Shown: positions 7,850 to 16,676 of the stretch, piece by piece
How the letters are laid out: each line of letters opens with the position of its first letter
Numbering within the stretch: the first letter of the stretch is position 1
Source: Candidatus Phelpsiimicrobium noxiivivens
Lineage (GTDB): Bacteria > Omnitrophota > Gorgyraeia > Velamenicoccales > Velamenicoccaceae
Length of the DNA: 64,000 bases
Assembly (NCBI GenBank): GCA_001873995.1
Contig: MNVR01000021.1
Location: 1 to 64,000 of the forward strand
Direction of reading: 5' to 3'
The notes under the pieces: generated by a model
The model's input: the letters and a program-made list of their open reading frames with translations, nothing else
The model's database searches: none
Told to the model about the DNA's origin: nothing
Translations under genes and position numbers: made by a program

Positions 7850-8497
7850 ATGAGTGAATACACATTTAAAAAGATAGGATCAGAAGACGCCCTTGTTGAA
7901 GTTTTTCGCCTGCGCTTCCAGGTTTATTGTAAAGAGCGCAACTTTATCAAAGAGTCTGACTGTCCCTTCGGCTTTGAGACCGATGAACTTGATGAACATA
8001 GCGCGCACTTTGGCGCGTTTGATTTTTGCGGCCAGCTTGTAGGCGCTGTGCGTTTGATAAAGCCGATTGCTAATAAATTCCCAATTGAATATCTTTACCC
8101 AGATATAGTATTTGGTTCTTCGCTGCCTGACAGGGAAGAATGCGCCGAGATATCGCGGCTTACCATAAGTAAATTATATATGGGTAAGAATAAATCTGAT
8201 TTTAGCAATAGATCATGTATCCATGAAAAGCCGACGCTTTTTATCAGGCGCGTAAGCCCCATTGTTACAGGCCTTTGCGATGCCATGTATCAGGAATGCA
8301 GGGAGTCTGGTATCAATTATTGCCTTGCCCTTATGGAAAAACCTTTATGGCTTTTATTAAAACTGCATGGTTTTGTTTTTAGGCCGTTAGGCGGCGAGGT
8401 GGATGTATATGGAATGGTTACTCCGTATATTATTGATGTTATAGAACATGGCAAAAGAGGCGTATTGAAGCTCCCTGATCACTCCAGCCTTAGTTAG
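7850..8497 (+). CDS. N-acyl amino acid synthase-like acyltransferase (PEP-CTERM/exosortase-associated)
   Basis: This 215-residue GNAT-fold protein has the motif run FRLRFQVYCKERNFI, DELDEHSAHFGAFD, VGAVRLI and CAEISRLTISK. These are typical of the acyltransferases found with PEP-CTERM/exosortase systems and related to N-acyl amino acid synthases such as FeeM, which move a fatty acyl chain from ACP to an amino group. It is about half identical by eye to the next gene, so the pair arose by duplication. The ATG at 7850 gives an N-terminus aligned with its paralogue; upstream TTG 7808 lies in the -35 box and ATG 7838 is next to the -10 box. The acyl donor may come from the ligase/ACP fusion two genes downstream. 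Confidence 0.82.
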   Translation: MSEYTFKKIGSEDALVEVFRLRFQVYCKERNFIKESDCPFGFETDELDEHSAHFGAFDFCGQLVGAVRLIKPIANKFPIEYLYPDIVFGSSLPDREECAEISRLTISKLYMGKNKSDFSNRSCIHEKPTLFIRRVSPIVTGLCDAMYQECRESGINYCLALMEKPLWLLLKLHGFVFRPLGGEVDVYGMVTPYIIDVIEHGKRGVLKLPDHSSLS

Positions 8498-8503
8498 GCC
8501 CTT

Positions 8504-9205
8504 ATGGAAGAAAAATTTACGTTCAGAAAAATTGAGTCAAAAGAAGATATGATGGCTGTTTTTAAGCTGCGCTTCCAGGTCTATTGTAAAGAGTGCAACT
8601 TTATCAAAGAGTCGGATTGTCCCTCAGGCTTTGAGACCGATGAGCTTGATGAACACTGCGCGCACTTTGGCGCGTTTGACCAGGAGAACTTGCTTGTGGG
8701 TGGTGTTCGATTGATACTGCCATCCTGCGAAAAATTCCCTATTGAAGATCATTGCAAGGGATCGAATGTTGACTACAACGTGACTCCGCGCCAGCAGTGC
8801 GCCGAGATATCGCGGCTTACTATAAGCAAACTTTTCAGAAGAAGGGCGAATGACGGACTTTACTATGAACCGCAGACAGATGACCAGACAGTTGAAGACA
8901 AAGGTATGTATTTTATGCGCCGCGTGCGGCCTATGGCATTCGGGCTTTACCGCGCTATGTATCACGAGTCTAAGCGCATAGGCATTGATCATTGGTTCGC
9001 TGTTATGGAGCCAAAGCTATGGATGCTTTTAAAGATCCACGGGTTTATTTTTAAGCCCATTGGCGCGCCTGTTGATTTTTACGGCATGGTTACGCCTTAT
9101 ATGGTGAGCCTGACGGAACTTGAGCAGAACGTCTATTCCAAATTCCCGCAATTCTTCAGTTATTTCATGGAAAACCTTGAACCCGAACTGCAGCCAAAGT
9201 TTTAG
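8504..9205 (+). CDS. second N-acyl amino acid synthase-like acyltransferase
   Basis: The 233-residue paralogue of the preceding gene shares FKLRFQVYCKECNFIKESDC, ETDELDEHCAHFGAFD and QQCAEISRLTISKLF. It differs by an insertion (about residues 110-130: RRRANDGLYYEPQTDDQTVE) and a longer C-terminus ending in a predicted amphipathic helix. Two paralogues side by side suggest different amino-acid or acyl preferences, or a heteromer. It lies six bases after the first paralogue and one base before the ligase fusion, so all three are one transcription unit. Reaction is inferred from the family: acyl-ACP plus amine to N-acyl product. Confidence 0.82.
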   Translation: MEEKFTFRKIESKEDMMAVFKLRFQVYCKECNFIKESDCPSGFETDELDEHCAHFGAFDQENLLVGGVRLILPSCEKFPIEDHCKGSNVDYNVTPRQQCAEISRLTISKLFRRRANDGLYYEPQTDDQTVEDKGMYFMRRVRPMAFGLYRAMYHESKRIGIDHWFAVMEPKLWMLLKIHGFIFKPIGAPVDFYGMVTPYMVSLTELEQNVYSKFPQFFSYFMENLEPELQPKF

Positions 9206-9206
9206 A

Positions 9207-11855
9207 ATGAATATATTCCAGGTTTTTAGCGAGACGTGCGAAAAGTATCCTGATAAGGCCTGCCTTAAATTTAAAAATGGCGAGGCGTATGAGGGTGTAA
9301 CTTATGCCGAGCTTTTCAGACGGGTTCGCGAATTGCGCTCTGAACTTATAAAGGCGCGCGTCAGGCCAGGCCAGAGAGTGGCTATTCTTTTAACCAACGG
9401 CGTTAATTGGCCTGTTGCTTTTTTCGCGGCCGTTTCCATTCAGGCAGTGGCAGTGCCCATTGATACTCAGCTTTCTCCAAAAGAGATGCGCTCTATTCTG
9501 CTGCACTCAGCTACAAAAATGTTATTGACGGAAGATAAGTTTGGTGTCTCGCTCGGTTCGGTGTTCACGTGGGATACGGGCATTAAGCTGAGATTCATTG
9601 ATAGGTTAGACGTTACTGTTGTTCCTGAAAGCGTTAACGAAGCCGCCGCGCGTTTAGGCGCTTACGAAACTCATAAGCTCGCCGCGTTGTTCTATACCTC
9701 AGGCACAACGCAGGAACATAAAGCGGTGATGCTGACGCATAAGAACCTGCTTGCCAATTTTAATTCCATTGAAGAATTAAATATCATACAAGGTGACGAT
9801 GTGCTTGTGTCGCTTTTGCCTCTGCACCACACGTATCCTTTTATGATAACGTGCCTGGCGCCTTTTTTAAAAGGGGCGTGCGTGTGTTATTTTTCTTCTA
9901 TGGCGTATCACGAACTTTTTTCCTGCATAAAAGAGAACAATGTGACTATTTTTGTGGGCGTGCCTCAGTTATTTACTTTAATAGAGCGTTCAGTGGCTGA
10001 CCGTCTGAAAAAATACGGTTTGGCTCTCAGGTGGCCTATGAACAGGCTGCTTGACGTATGCGTAGGGCTGTCCGCTGTCAGCGGCCGTAATGTATGCAAA
10101 GTATTTTTAAAAGGGTTGCACAACGTGTTTGGCCCGACTTTAAGGTTTATGGTAAGCGGAGGCGCGAAGCTTGACCCTCAAGTCGCGCGCAGTTTTACAA
10201 GATGGGGCTATAAAATAATTGAAGGCTATGGCCTTACAGAGACATCGCCTGTTGTCGCGTTCAATAACGCTGATATCGGCAAATTCGCGTCTGTAGGCCG
10301 CGCTCTGCCCGGGGTAGATATCTCTATCGTCAATTCCGGCAGTGACGGCGTAGGTGAAATAGCTGTGCGCGGAGATAATGTAATGCTCGGTTATTACCGC
10401 GCGCCATCTTTGACTAAAAAGGTATTCTTAAAAGATTGGTTTTTGACAGGTGACGCGGGATTTAAAGACAAAGCCGGATACCTGCATATCACGGGCAGGC
10501 AAAATGAACTGATAGCCCTGCCATCCGGCAAGAAGGTAAGCCCAGAGGCTGTTGAGGCGGAATATCTTAAAAGCCCCTTTATCAAAGAGGTGTGCGTTTT
10601 GTATGCTAAGTCAGGAGCTGAGGGCGGGCATTTAGTGGCTGTGGTAGTGCCTAATGAAGAAGAGCTAAGGGCAAAGAGGCATTTTAATATTCATTTTAAA
10701 TTGCGATGGGAGCTGGATAACGTTTCTCAACAGATGCCGCCTTATCAGAGGATAACGGGTTTTGTTCTATCCAAAGAGGCTCTGCCGCGCACGCGATTGG
10801 GTAAAATACTTCGTTACAAAATAGATGAGAAATATAAAGCCGGCGGTTTCGCGCAGGATGAGAAAAAGTATATCGGGCCTGAAGAACTTTCTGAATTTGA
10901 GAATATGGCGCTGAGGTATTTTTCCAAGATATTGAAAAAGACAGTAAATCTTGACGACCATCTTGAGCTGGACCTAGGGTTAGACTCGCTGGGCCGCATT
11001 GAGCTTTTGTCGTCTTTGCAGGAATTGGTGAAGGTCGGCATTGATGATTCGCTCGCGCTTGAGATGTTTCAGGCAAGGACTATACGCGACATTATCACAA
11101 AGGCGAGAGAGGCTTTTCCCGCGAGCGCCTTTACGGATTTTTTAAAAAGAGACGACATGGTGTTCTGGCCGCATATTTTGGCACAGGCCCCGTCACCTGA
11201 GGACAAGGCAAAATTAAAACTCCACTTTGATATTTTTGATAAGTTCGTCTCGGCGCTGGAAATCCTATTGTTTAAATTTAAATTTATGGTATTGTTTTCC
11301 GTGAAGGTCAAAGGAAAGGCGCGCATACCACAGGCAGGGCCGTTTGTGATAACGCCAAATCACGTGACTTACCTTGACGCCTTTTTTGTATTGTGCGCCT
11401 TGCCCACGCGGCTTATTTTAAATACTTATTTTGTGGGTTTTGGCGAGATATTCAATCATCCATTGTTGGCGTGGGCTTTGCGTTTTCACAGGCTTATACC
11501 TATTGACGCCAATCTTGACCTTGCAAAAACGTTAAAATTATGCAAATATGTTTTAGGGCAGGGCAAAATTTTAGTATATTTTCCGGAGGGGCAGCGCTCC
11601 GCGGACGGCACTTTGAAGGAGTTTAGGAAGGGGATAGGCATTTTGGCCAAGGAGTCTGGCGCTAAAATTTTGCCTATGTATATTGATGGCGCTTATAAGG
11701 CATGGCCGCGCACAAGGGCATTCCCTTTACCAGGCCAAGTAACGGTTAAGATAGGCGAGTGCTTAGATGTTGATGATCTAAGTCACGGAGCAGGGGAAGA
11801 CCCTTATACTGTGATAGCGCGTAACTTAAGAGCCAAAATGGTTGGTTTGGTTTAG
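9207..11855 (+). CDS. AMP-ligase / acyl carrier protein / PlsC acyltransferase fusion
   Basis: The 882-residue protein has three modules. An AMP-dependent acyl ligase (about 1-560) carries YTSGTTQEHKAVMLTHKNL, the GYGLTETSPVV motif and the LTGDAGFKDKAGYLHITGR hinge. A carrier domain (about 560-650) has the phosphopantetheine serine in LDLGLDSLGRIELL. A PlsC/LPLAT acyltransferase (about 690-882) has the NHVTYLD (HX4D) and FPEGQRSADG motifs. It can plausibly activate a free fatty acid, load it on its own carrier domain and transfer it to a lysolipid or glycerol phosphate, as in Aas-type proteins. The start at 9207 directly follows the preceding stop; upstream frame extensions lie inside that gene. 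With the two N-acyl transferases it forms a self-contained acyl supply and transfer set. Confidence 0.88.
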   Translation: MNIFQVFSETCEKYPDKACLKFKNGEAYEGVTYAELFRRVRELRSELIKARVRPGQRVAILLTNGVNWPVAFFAAVSIQAVAVPIDTQLSPKEMRSILLHSATKMLLTEDKFGVSLGSVFTWDTGIKLRFIDRLDVTVVPESVNEAAARLGAYETHKLAALFYTSGTTQEHKAVMLTHKNLLANFNSIEELNIIQGDDVLVSLLPLHHTYPFMITCLAPFLKGACVCYFSSMAYHELFSCIKENNVTIFVGVPQLFTLIERSVADRLKKYGLALRWPMNRLLDVCVGLSAVSGRNVCKVFLKGLHNVFGPTLRFMVSGGAKLDPQVARSFTRWGYKIIEGYGLTETSPVVAFNNADIGKFASVGRALPGVDISIVNSGSDGVGEIAVRGDNVMLGYYRAPSLTKKVFLKDWFLTGDAGFKDKAGYLHITGRQNELIALPSGKKVSPEAVEAEYLKSPFIKEVCVLYAKSGAEGGHLVAVVVPNEEELRAKRHFNIHFKLRWELDNVSQQMPPYQRITGFVLSKEALPRTRLGKILRYKIDEKYKAGGFAQDEKKYIGPEELSEFENMALRYFSKILKKTVNLDDHLELDLGLDSLGRIELLSSLQELVKVGIDDSLALEMFQARTIRDIITKAREAFPASAFTDFLKRDDMVFWPHILAQAPSPEDKAKLKLHFDIFDKFVSALEILLFKFKFMVLFSVKVKGKARIPQAGPFVITPNHVTYLDAFFVLCALPTRLILNTYFVGFGEIFNHPLLAWALRFHRLIPIDANLDLAKTLKLCKYVLGQGKILVYFPEGQRSADGTLKEFRKGIGILAKESGAKILPMYIDGAYKAWPRTRAFPLPGQVTVKIGECLDVDDLSHGAGEDPYTVIARNLRAKMVGLV

Positions 11856-11877
11856 TAGTATAACAAAAGGAGGAAGT

Positions 11878-12048
11878 GTGGCATATCAACAAGGTGGCAG
11901 TGGTGGATACGACAGAGGGCCCAGGGAGATGTTCAAGGCGGTTTGTTCAGAATGTAAGAAAGAATGTGAAGTCCCTTTTAAGCCCAGGGATGAACGTCCG
12001 ATATATTGCAAGGAATGTTATTCTAAGCGCAAGAATAGCGGCAAGTAA
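11878..12048 (+). CDS. small zinc-ribbon protein (CxxC-x17-CxxC type)
   Basis: The 56-residue protein has a glycine/glutamine-rich start, then CSECKKEC and, after 17 residues, CKECYSK, forming a treble-clef or ribbon zinc site. GTG 11878 is the start because the AAAGGAGG Shine-Dalgarno (11866-11873) sits four bases upstream; the longer frame from 11842 has no ribosome site. Proteins of this type are common in Omnitrophota and candidate-phyla genomes and may bind nucleic acid. Specific function is unknown. Confidence 0.75.
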   Translation: MAYQQGGSGGYDRGPREMFKAVCSECKKECEVPFKPRDERPIYCKECYSKRKNSGK

Positions 12049-12078
12049 ACGGTAGCTGCCACGAGGGTTAGGGAGCTT

Positions 12079-12261
12079 TTGATCTTTGTGGCAGGCCTTT
12101 TGGTGTCTGTTTTTCTTATCGGCCTGGGTATGGGGCTGTGGCTTTCTGGCCAGCCTCATTCCTATGCCGCGATCTTAGCGGGCCTATTGATCAACGGCAT
12201 CGTTCACTTTTTCTTCTGGGAAAAATTCTGGAATTTGCTGAAATCGTTGCGCGCGCGTTAA
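12079..12261 (+). CDS. small two-helix membrane protein
   Basis: The frame of 60 codons from TTG 12079, with GGGAG a few bases upstream, encodes two hydrophobic helices (FVAGLLVSVFLIGLGMGLWL and AAILAGLLINGIVHFFF) and a basic tail KSLRAR. I recognise no family. A GTG at 12088 is an alternative start. It sits between a zinc-ribbon gene and a membrane-protein gene that has its own promoter. Confidence 0.5.
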   Translation: MIFVAGLLVSVFLIGLGMGLWLSGQPHSYAAILAGLLINGIVHFFFWEKFWNLLKSLRAR

Positions 12262-12288
12262 CTGCTTATCAATGTTACGGTTTCAGCC

Positions 12289-12317
12289 TTGACAAAATCT
12301 GGAACATATGTTATCCT
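12289..12317 (+). promoter_or_regulatory. promoter for the membrane-protein gene at 12328
   Basis: TTGACA (12289-12294), 17-base spacer, TATCCT (12312-12317). The start codon follows after 10 bases, so the transcript should have a leader of only a few bases. Confidence 0.65.
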
Positions 12318-12327
12318 TTCACTTCAA

Positions 12328-13215
12328 ATGGCAAAACTGAAGATGAAGATAACTATACCAAAAGGCCTGTTCGCCATCTGGAAGCCTGCTATAGGCCTCT
12401 TGGTAAAAGAACCCAGGGTTCTTGTGCCATTTTGTCTGCTTGCCATAGTTGAGACATTTGCCTTGTGGTTCCTTTCCTGCAGTCCGCACTTTCCGATAAA
12501 TTTTATTATGGCTCCTCCGATCAGGAGTATTTGGGGGCCTACTTACCTACATTATCCTTATTTATACGAGCTTTTGCCGCGGATGTTCTATTACGCTAAG
12601 ATCGTTATAGGCGTTATGGTTGGAGCGCTTACCAGCGGTATGGCTGTTCTTGTGGTCTATTATTTTAAAAAGAACCGGCGCGTAGACTTAAAAGAGATAT
12701 TTTTTAAAGTGCTTAAGCGCTATGTCTCGCTTTTCCTACTTGCCATTATCTTGTTCTCCTGCGTCCATTTTGTAATGAAAGAGCCATCAGTTTTGCTCTT
12801 AAAATATTTTTTCGCCAAGCACGCCAAATTGCTCTTTTTGGGGCCTAAGTTCTGGTTTGCTATTTTTCTGCCCGCCTTGCAGTTTATGATGGCGGTCATA
12901 CTGCAGTCGTTATTTGTTTACTCTATTCCTTATATTGTCATCAAAGAAAAGAAATTCCTGGCGGCCCTTATTTCAGGCATCGTGCTTTTCTTTAAGAAGT
13001 TCTTAGTGACTTTTATGGCCGTGTTAGTACCGATGTTCTTGTATATTCCCGTGACCATGATCCGCGGCAATATGGGCTTGATAGCTGACATTTTCTCGCC
13101 TGAATCCATCGTAGTCGTTTTGTTCATAGGGATCATAGTAGGGACGATCATTGTGGACGCGTTGGTGACGCTTGCTACAACTCTTATTTTTATCGGGGCT
13201 ACAGATGAAGCGTAG
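12328..13215 (+). CDS. multi-pass membrane protein of unknown function
   Basis: The 295-residue protein has about six hydrophobic segments, including VLVPFCLLAIVETFALWFL, VIGVMVGALTSGMAVLVVYY, YVSLFLLAIILFSCVHFVM and a C-terminal VVLFIGIIVGTIIVDALVTL. The layout resembles the DUF4013/YIP1-like class of uncharacterised membrane proteins, but no signature is certain. ATG 12328 is chosen because the upstream TTG 12289 is the promoter -35 box; ATG 12343 is a further alternative. The 3-prime end overlaps the next (lipoprotein) gene by 11 bases, so the two are coupled. Confidence 0.6.
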   Translation: MAKLKMKITIPKGLFAIWKPAIGLLVKEPRVLVPFCLLAIVETFALWFLSCSPHFPINFIMAPPIRSIWGPTYLHYPYLYELLPRMFYYAKIVIGVMVGALTSGMAVLVVYYFKKNRRVDLKEIFFKVLKRYVSLFLLAIILFSCVHFVMKEPSVLLLKYFFAKHAKLLFLGPKFWFAIFLPALQFMMAVILQSLFVYSIPYIVIKEKKFLAALISGIVLFFKKFLVTFMAVLVPMFLYIPVTMIRGNMGLIADIFSPESIVVVLFIGIIVGTIIVDALVTLATTLIFIGATDEA

Positions 13216-14050
13216 AATATTATATTTGTCGGTTTTCGCGCTTGTCGCGTTTCCAGCGCTCCTGGCGCTTTCAGGCTGCGAAAGCAAAGCCTTTAAGGCT
13301 GAACGCGAGATGTGGCGGGCGCATAAGTCAGCGCAGGCTGTCTATAAAAATCCCAAGGGCACGCCGCCATTCCAATTGGCCGCTGCTCAGGAACAATACC
13401 GCAAGATCATCAAGAAATATTCTGATTCACTCTTTGCTATACAGTCGCAATTTTCTATCGGCCATCTTTATCTTGTAATTGGAGATTTTCAGAAGGCCCG
13501 CGTCGAATACCGTAAGCTTACCCTTGATTGTGATAAAAAAGGCAATCTCTGCGCCGAGGCATTTTTCGCTATAGGCAATAGTTATGAGTTGGAGGGCAAG
13601 TGGGATGACGCGTTATCGCAGTATAAGATGATAATGCAGTCTTTTTCTTTCTCAGCCAAGAGCCTGGACTTACCTCTTTATATAATCAGGCACTACCGCA
13701 AAGCCGGAAATGAGGTTGCCATAAAGAGCGCGGTTGACGAAGCAGTGTCTTATTACACAGGGCTTAAGAGCAAGTCTGAGACGGAAAAGGGCGGATATAT
13801 ATTGCAGAGCCTTGTTACGCGCTCCTATCTGGCGGGCCAGCAATACGAAGACGCGCTCGCCAGTTTAGACAAGGTTATCCGGGATTATCCTAAATATAAC
13901 CCTGAGCAGACGCTCTGGATAAAGATGTTGATCTACGCGAATAGGTTAAAAGATAATGTCAAAGCTAAAGAAATCCTTCAGAAGATCGTGAGCGATTATC
14001 CTCAATCTAAGCTCGCCAAGTCAGCCGAAGTGTTATTAAAGAAATTTTAA
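13205..14050 (+). CDS. TPR-repeat lipoprotein (BamD/YbgF-like)
   Basis: The 281-residue protein starts with a lipoprotein signal ending in the lipobox LALSGC, with the cysteine near residue 26. Helical TPR-type repeats follow, including SQFSIGHLYLVIGDFQKARV, FFAIGNSYELEGKWDDALSQ and TRSYLAGQQYEDALASLDKV. Such lipoproteins act as assembly scaffolds at the outer membrane or periplasm. ATG 13205 begins the signal peptide; the longer frame from 13172 would put extra residues before it. It overlaps the preceding membrane protein and precedes a two-component system, with which no functional link is evident. Confidence 0.78.
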   Translation: MKRRILYLSVFALVAFPALLALSGCESKAFKAEREMWRAHKSAQAVYKNPKGTPPFQLAAAQEQYRKIIKKYSDSLFAIQSQFSIGHLYLVIGDFQKARVEYRKLTLDCDKKGNLCAEAFFAIGNSYELEGKWDDALSQYKMIMQSFSFSAKSLDLPLYIIRHYRKAGNEVAIKSAVDEAVSYYTGLKSKSETEKGGYILQSLVTRSYLAGQQYEDALASLDKVIRDYPKYNPEQTLWIKMLIYANRLKDNVKAKEILQKIVSDYPQSKLAKSAEVLLKKF

Positions 14051-14085
14051 AGGGCCGGGGTTAAAAAAATTTCATGGGGGTGAAG

Positions 14086-15285
14086 ATGAGACCTAAGGTT
14101 GATTTTTCGGAACTTCATAAAGATATTTTAAATGATACGTTAGCAAAGCTCAAAGGCTTTCTGGCCGCGGAATCCGCTTCTTTGTTCTTGTTTGACCCAG
14201 AGCACCAGGAGCTTGTGCTAGATTCTTTTTTTGATGAACACAAAGTTCAGTTCAAGGGCCTGCGCCAGAGGATAGGCGAGGGCGTGGCCGGCTCTGTTGC
14301 CAACGAGTGCAAGGCCATCTTAGTAAAAGATATAAATACAGACCCGCGTTTTCAGCAGGGGCGTTTCCGCCAATATCACACTAATTCGTTCATCTGCGTT
14401 CCAATACTTACCGAAGACTCGCTTATCGGCGTAATTAATATTTCAGATAAAGTTTCCGGCGCGATGTTCACGGAAGAGGATTTCAATCTCGCCTGCCTTT
14501 TCGCTCAACTTGCTTCGCGCATGGTTGAGGATCAAATGGCTTTAGCCAAACTGCGCGATGAAAATGAGCTCTTAAAAAAAGAGAATGCCGATATTAAGGA
14601 AGAGCACGGATTTTTGGAAAAATTCGCATCTGTTGGCAAGCTTGCCGGCGGCATCGTGCATGAGATAAACAACCCGCTTGACGCTGTGATGCGCTACACG
14701 AATATGATAATTGAAAAGGACTTAGACCCAGCGGTAGCGCGCGAATATTTAGATGAGATAAAGGTTGGGTTGACGCGCATCCTTAAGATAACGCGTTCTT
14801 TGCTGGAGTTTTCACATCAGCTGAATGATAATGACAATAAGGAGACGTCCGATGTCAACGAGATGGTTGAGGAGGCGCTTTCTCTGTTTAGGCATACGCT
14901 TTTCTTGGGCCATATTAAGGTGGAAAAACATTTCTCCGACAGCTTGCCTAAGATCATAGATAAAGGTTTATGCCGCGTATTCTCTAACTTTATTAAGAAC
15001 GCTTTTGACGCCATGTCTGACGGCGGGACGCTTTGCATAACGACTTTATTTGAAGATGGATGCCTGTCAGTCAGATTTAAAGATACCGGATGTGGTATCG
15101 CGGATGAGATAAAAGAAAAAATATTTTCTCCGTTCTTTACGACTAAGCCAATAGGGCAGGGTATTGGCCTTGGGCTGCCTATTTGTTTTGAGGTCATACA
15201 GCGCTATGGAGGCAAGATAGACTTAAAAAGCGCGCCAGGCCAAGGCACTGAATTTAAGATCCTCCTGCCTATCAAAAATATATAA
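14086..15285 (+). CDS. GAF-domain sensor histidine kinase (NtrB-like)
   Basis: The roughly 399-residue soluble kinase has an N-terminal GAF domain (about 20-160: SASLFLFDPEHQELVLDSFF, GEGVAGSVA, INISDKVSG), a short coiled coil, and a HisKA helix with the phospho-accepting histidine in GGIVHEINNPLDAVMRY (about residue 192). The HATPase domain has NFIKNAFDAM (N box), DTGCGI (G1), FSPFFTTK and GQGIGLGL. It lacks membrane segments, so it senses a cytoplasmic signal. GGGGGTG just before ATG 14086 is the likely ribosome site. Its stop overlaps the start of the sigma-54 response regulator, so the two are partners. Confidence 0.92.
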   Translation: MRPKVDFSELHKDILNDTLAKLKGFLAAESASLFLFDPEHQELVLDSFFDEHKVQFKGLRQRIGEGVAGSVANECKAILVKDINTDPRFQQGRFRQYHTNSFICVPILTEDSLIGVINISDKVSGAMFTEEDFNLACLFAQLASRMVEDQMALAKLRDENELLKKENADIKEEHGFLEKFASVGKLAGGIVHEINNPLDAVMRYTNMIIEKDLDPAVAREYLDEIKVGLTRILKITRSLLEFSHQLNDNDNKETSDVNEMVEEALSLFRHTLFLGHIKVEKHFSDSLPKIIDKGLCRVFSNFIKNAFDAMSDGGTLCITTLFEDGCLSVRFKDTGCGIADEIKEKIFSPFFTTKPIGQGIGLGLPICFEVIQRYGGKIDLKSAPGQGTEFKILLPIKNI

Positions 15286-16676
15286 TGACTTTAAACGGCA
15301 TACATATACTCGTAGCAGATGATGACTCGCTTGTGCGCAGGTCTATGTGCGAGGTCCTTTCTTATGAGGGGTATTACTGCAGCCAGGCGTGCGACGGCGA
15401 TGACGCCCTTGCCAAATTAAGACAGGTCCATTTTGACATCCTGATATCAGATATGAAGATGCCCAAGCTTGAGGGCATGGAACTTTTAAAGAAGGTAAAA
15501 AGCGAATTTCCCGGGCTTTCCGTGATAATGGTGACGGGTTTTGGCTCAATTGAAAGCGCGGTGGCTGCCATACGCGAGGGCGCGGTGGACTATATCACCA
15601 AACCCATAATTGATGATGAGATAAAATTTATTATTAAACGCATTGCCACAGAGCTTAATCTGCTTGACGAAAATAAATACCTGCGAAGCAAGCTCTCCTC
15701 AGTTGTCCGTCAGAAGTGCTGTGATATCATTGGTAAGAACCACAGGATGCAGAAGATATATGACCTTATTGATATTATCTCCGAGGCAAAGACAACGGTA
15801 ATGATAAGAGGAGAGAGCGGCACAGGCAAGAGGCTTGTGGCGCGCGCTATTCACTATACCAGCCCGGGCGCGGACACCAAACCTTTTGTGGAGGTCAGTT
15901 GTGGCGCACTTTCAGAGACTTTGCTTGAAAGCGAACTTTTTGGTCACGTCAAAGGCGCGTTCACAGGAGCTATCAAAGACAGGCTTGGCCGTTTTGAATC
16001 TGCCGAGGGTGGGACTATATTTTTAGACGAAATAGACGCGTTTAGCCCGGCCTTGCAGATGAAGTTATTGCGCGTCCTGCAGGATGGAGAATTTGAGCGA
16101 GTTGGAGAGACCAAGACGCGCAAGGCCAATGCCCGCGTTATAGCCGCCACGAACCAAAACTTAGAAGAGTGTATAAGGACAGGCAAATTCAGAAGCGACC
16201 TTTACTATAGGTTGAACATTATATCCATAGATCTGCCGCCTTTGCGCGAGCGCAAAGAAGATATCCCGCTATTGGCTGAAAGTTTTATTGAGAAACACAC
16301 GAATCAGCTCAGTAAAAAACTCAGCGGCATAGCTGACGACGCGTTGCAAAAATTGATGGAGCATCAATGGCCCGGCAATGTGCGAGAGCTGGAAAATGTA
16401 ATAGAGCGCGCGTGTGTATTGAGCAAGGGGCCGTTGATACATACCGAAGACCTCCCTGACTCTGTTATTAAAAGTATTACGAAGAGCGCCCAGCTCTCTA
16501 ATATCAACGGCAGCCTGAAAGACGCTCTGCGCGACCCCGAAAAGAAGCTTATCCTTGACGCGCTTGAAAAGAGCCGCTGGAATAAAAAAGAAGCGGCAGA
16601 GTTGTTAGGCATAAACCGGACGACGCTTTACAAAAAATTAAGTTATTATGGTATTAATCCTAAAGGTAGAAAGTGA
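15285..16676 (+). CDS. sigma-54-dependent response regulator, NtrC family
   Basis: The 463-residue regulator has a receiver domain with the phosphorylatable Asp56 (ILISDMKMPK), an AAA+ domain with Walker A GESGTGKR, the sigma-54-contacting GAFTGA loop, GGTIFLDEI and an R-finger region, and a C-terminal Fis-type helix-turn-helix (KKEAAELLGINRTTLYKKL). It should activate sigma-54 promoters when phosphorylated by the adjacent kinase. The TAATG overlap with that kinase and the nearby rpoN gene support this. Its targets are not visible here; I saw no convincing -24/-12 promoter in the window. Confidence 0.95.
   Translation: MTLNGIHILVADDDSLVRRSMCEVLSYEGYYCSQACDGDDALAKLRQVHFDILISDMKMPKLEGMELLKKVKSEFPGLSVIMVTGFGSIESAVAAIREGAVDYITKPIIDDEIKFIIKRIATELNLLDENKYLRSKLSSVVRQKCCDIIGKNHRMQKIYDLIDIISEAKTTVMIRGESGTGKRLVARAIHYTSPGADTKPFVEVSCGALSETLLESELFGHVKGAFTGAIKDRLGRFESAEGGTIFLDEIDAFSPALQMKLLRVLQDGEFERVGETKTRKANARVIAATNQNLEECIRTGKFRSDLYYRLNIISIDLPPLRERKEDIPLLAESFIEKHTNQLSKKLSGIADDALQKLMEHQWPGNVRELENVIERACVLSKGPLIHTEDLPDSVIKSITKSAQLSNINGSLKDALRDPEKKLILDALEKSRWNKKEAAELLGINRTTLYKKLSYYGINPKGRK

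Noticed and set aside
10696-11326. Several minus-strand frames over the ligase fusion gene
   Set aside because: They are antisense shadows of a well-supported coding region with intact domains on the plus strand.
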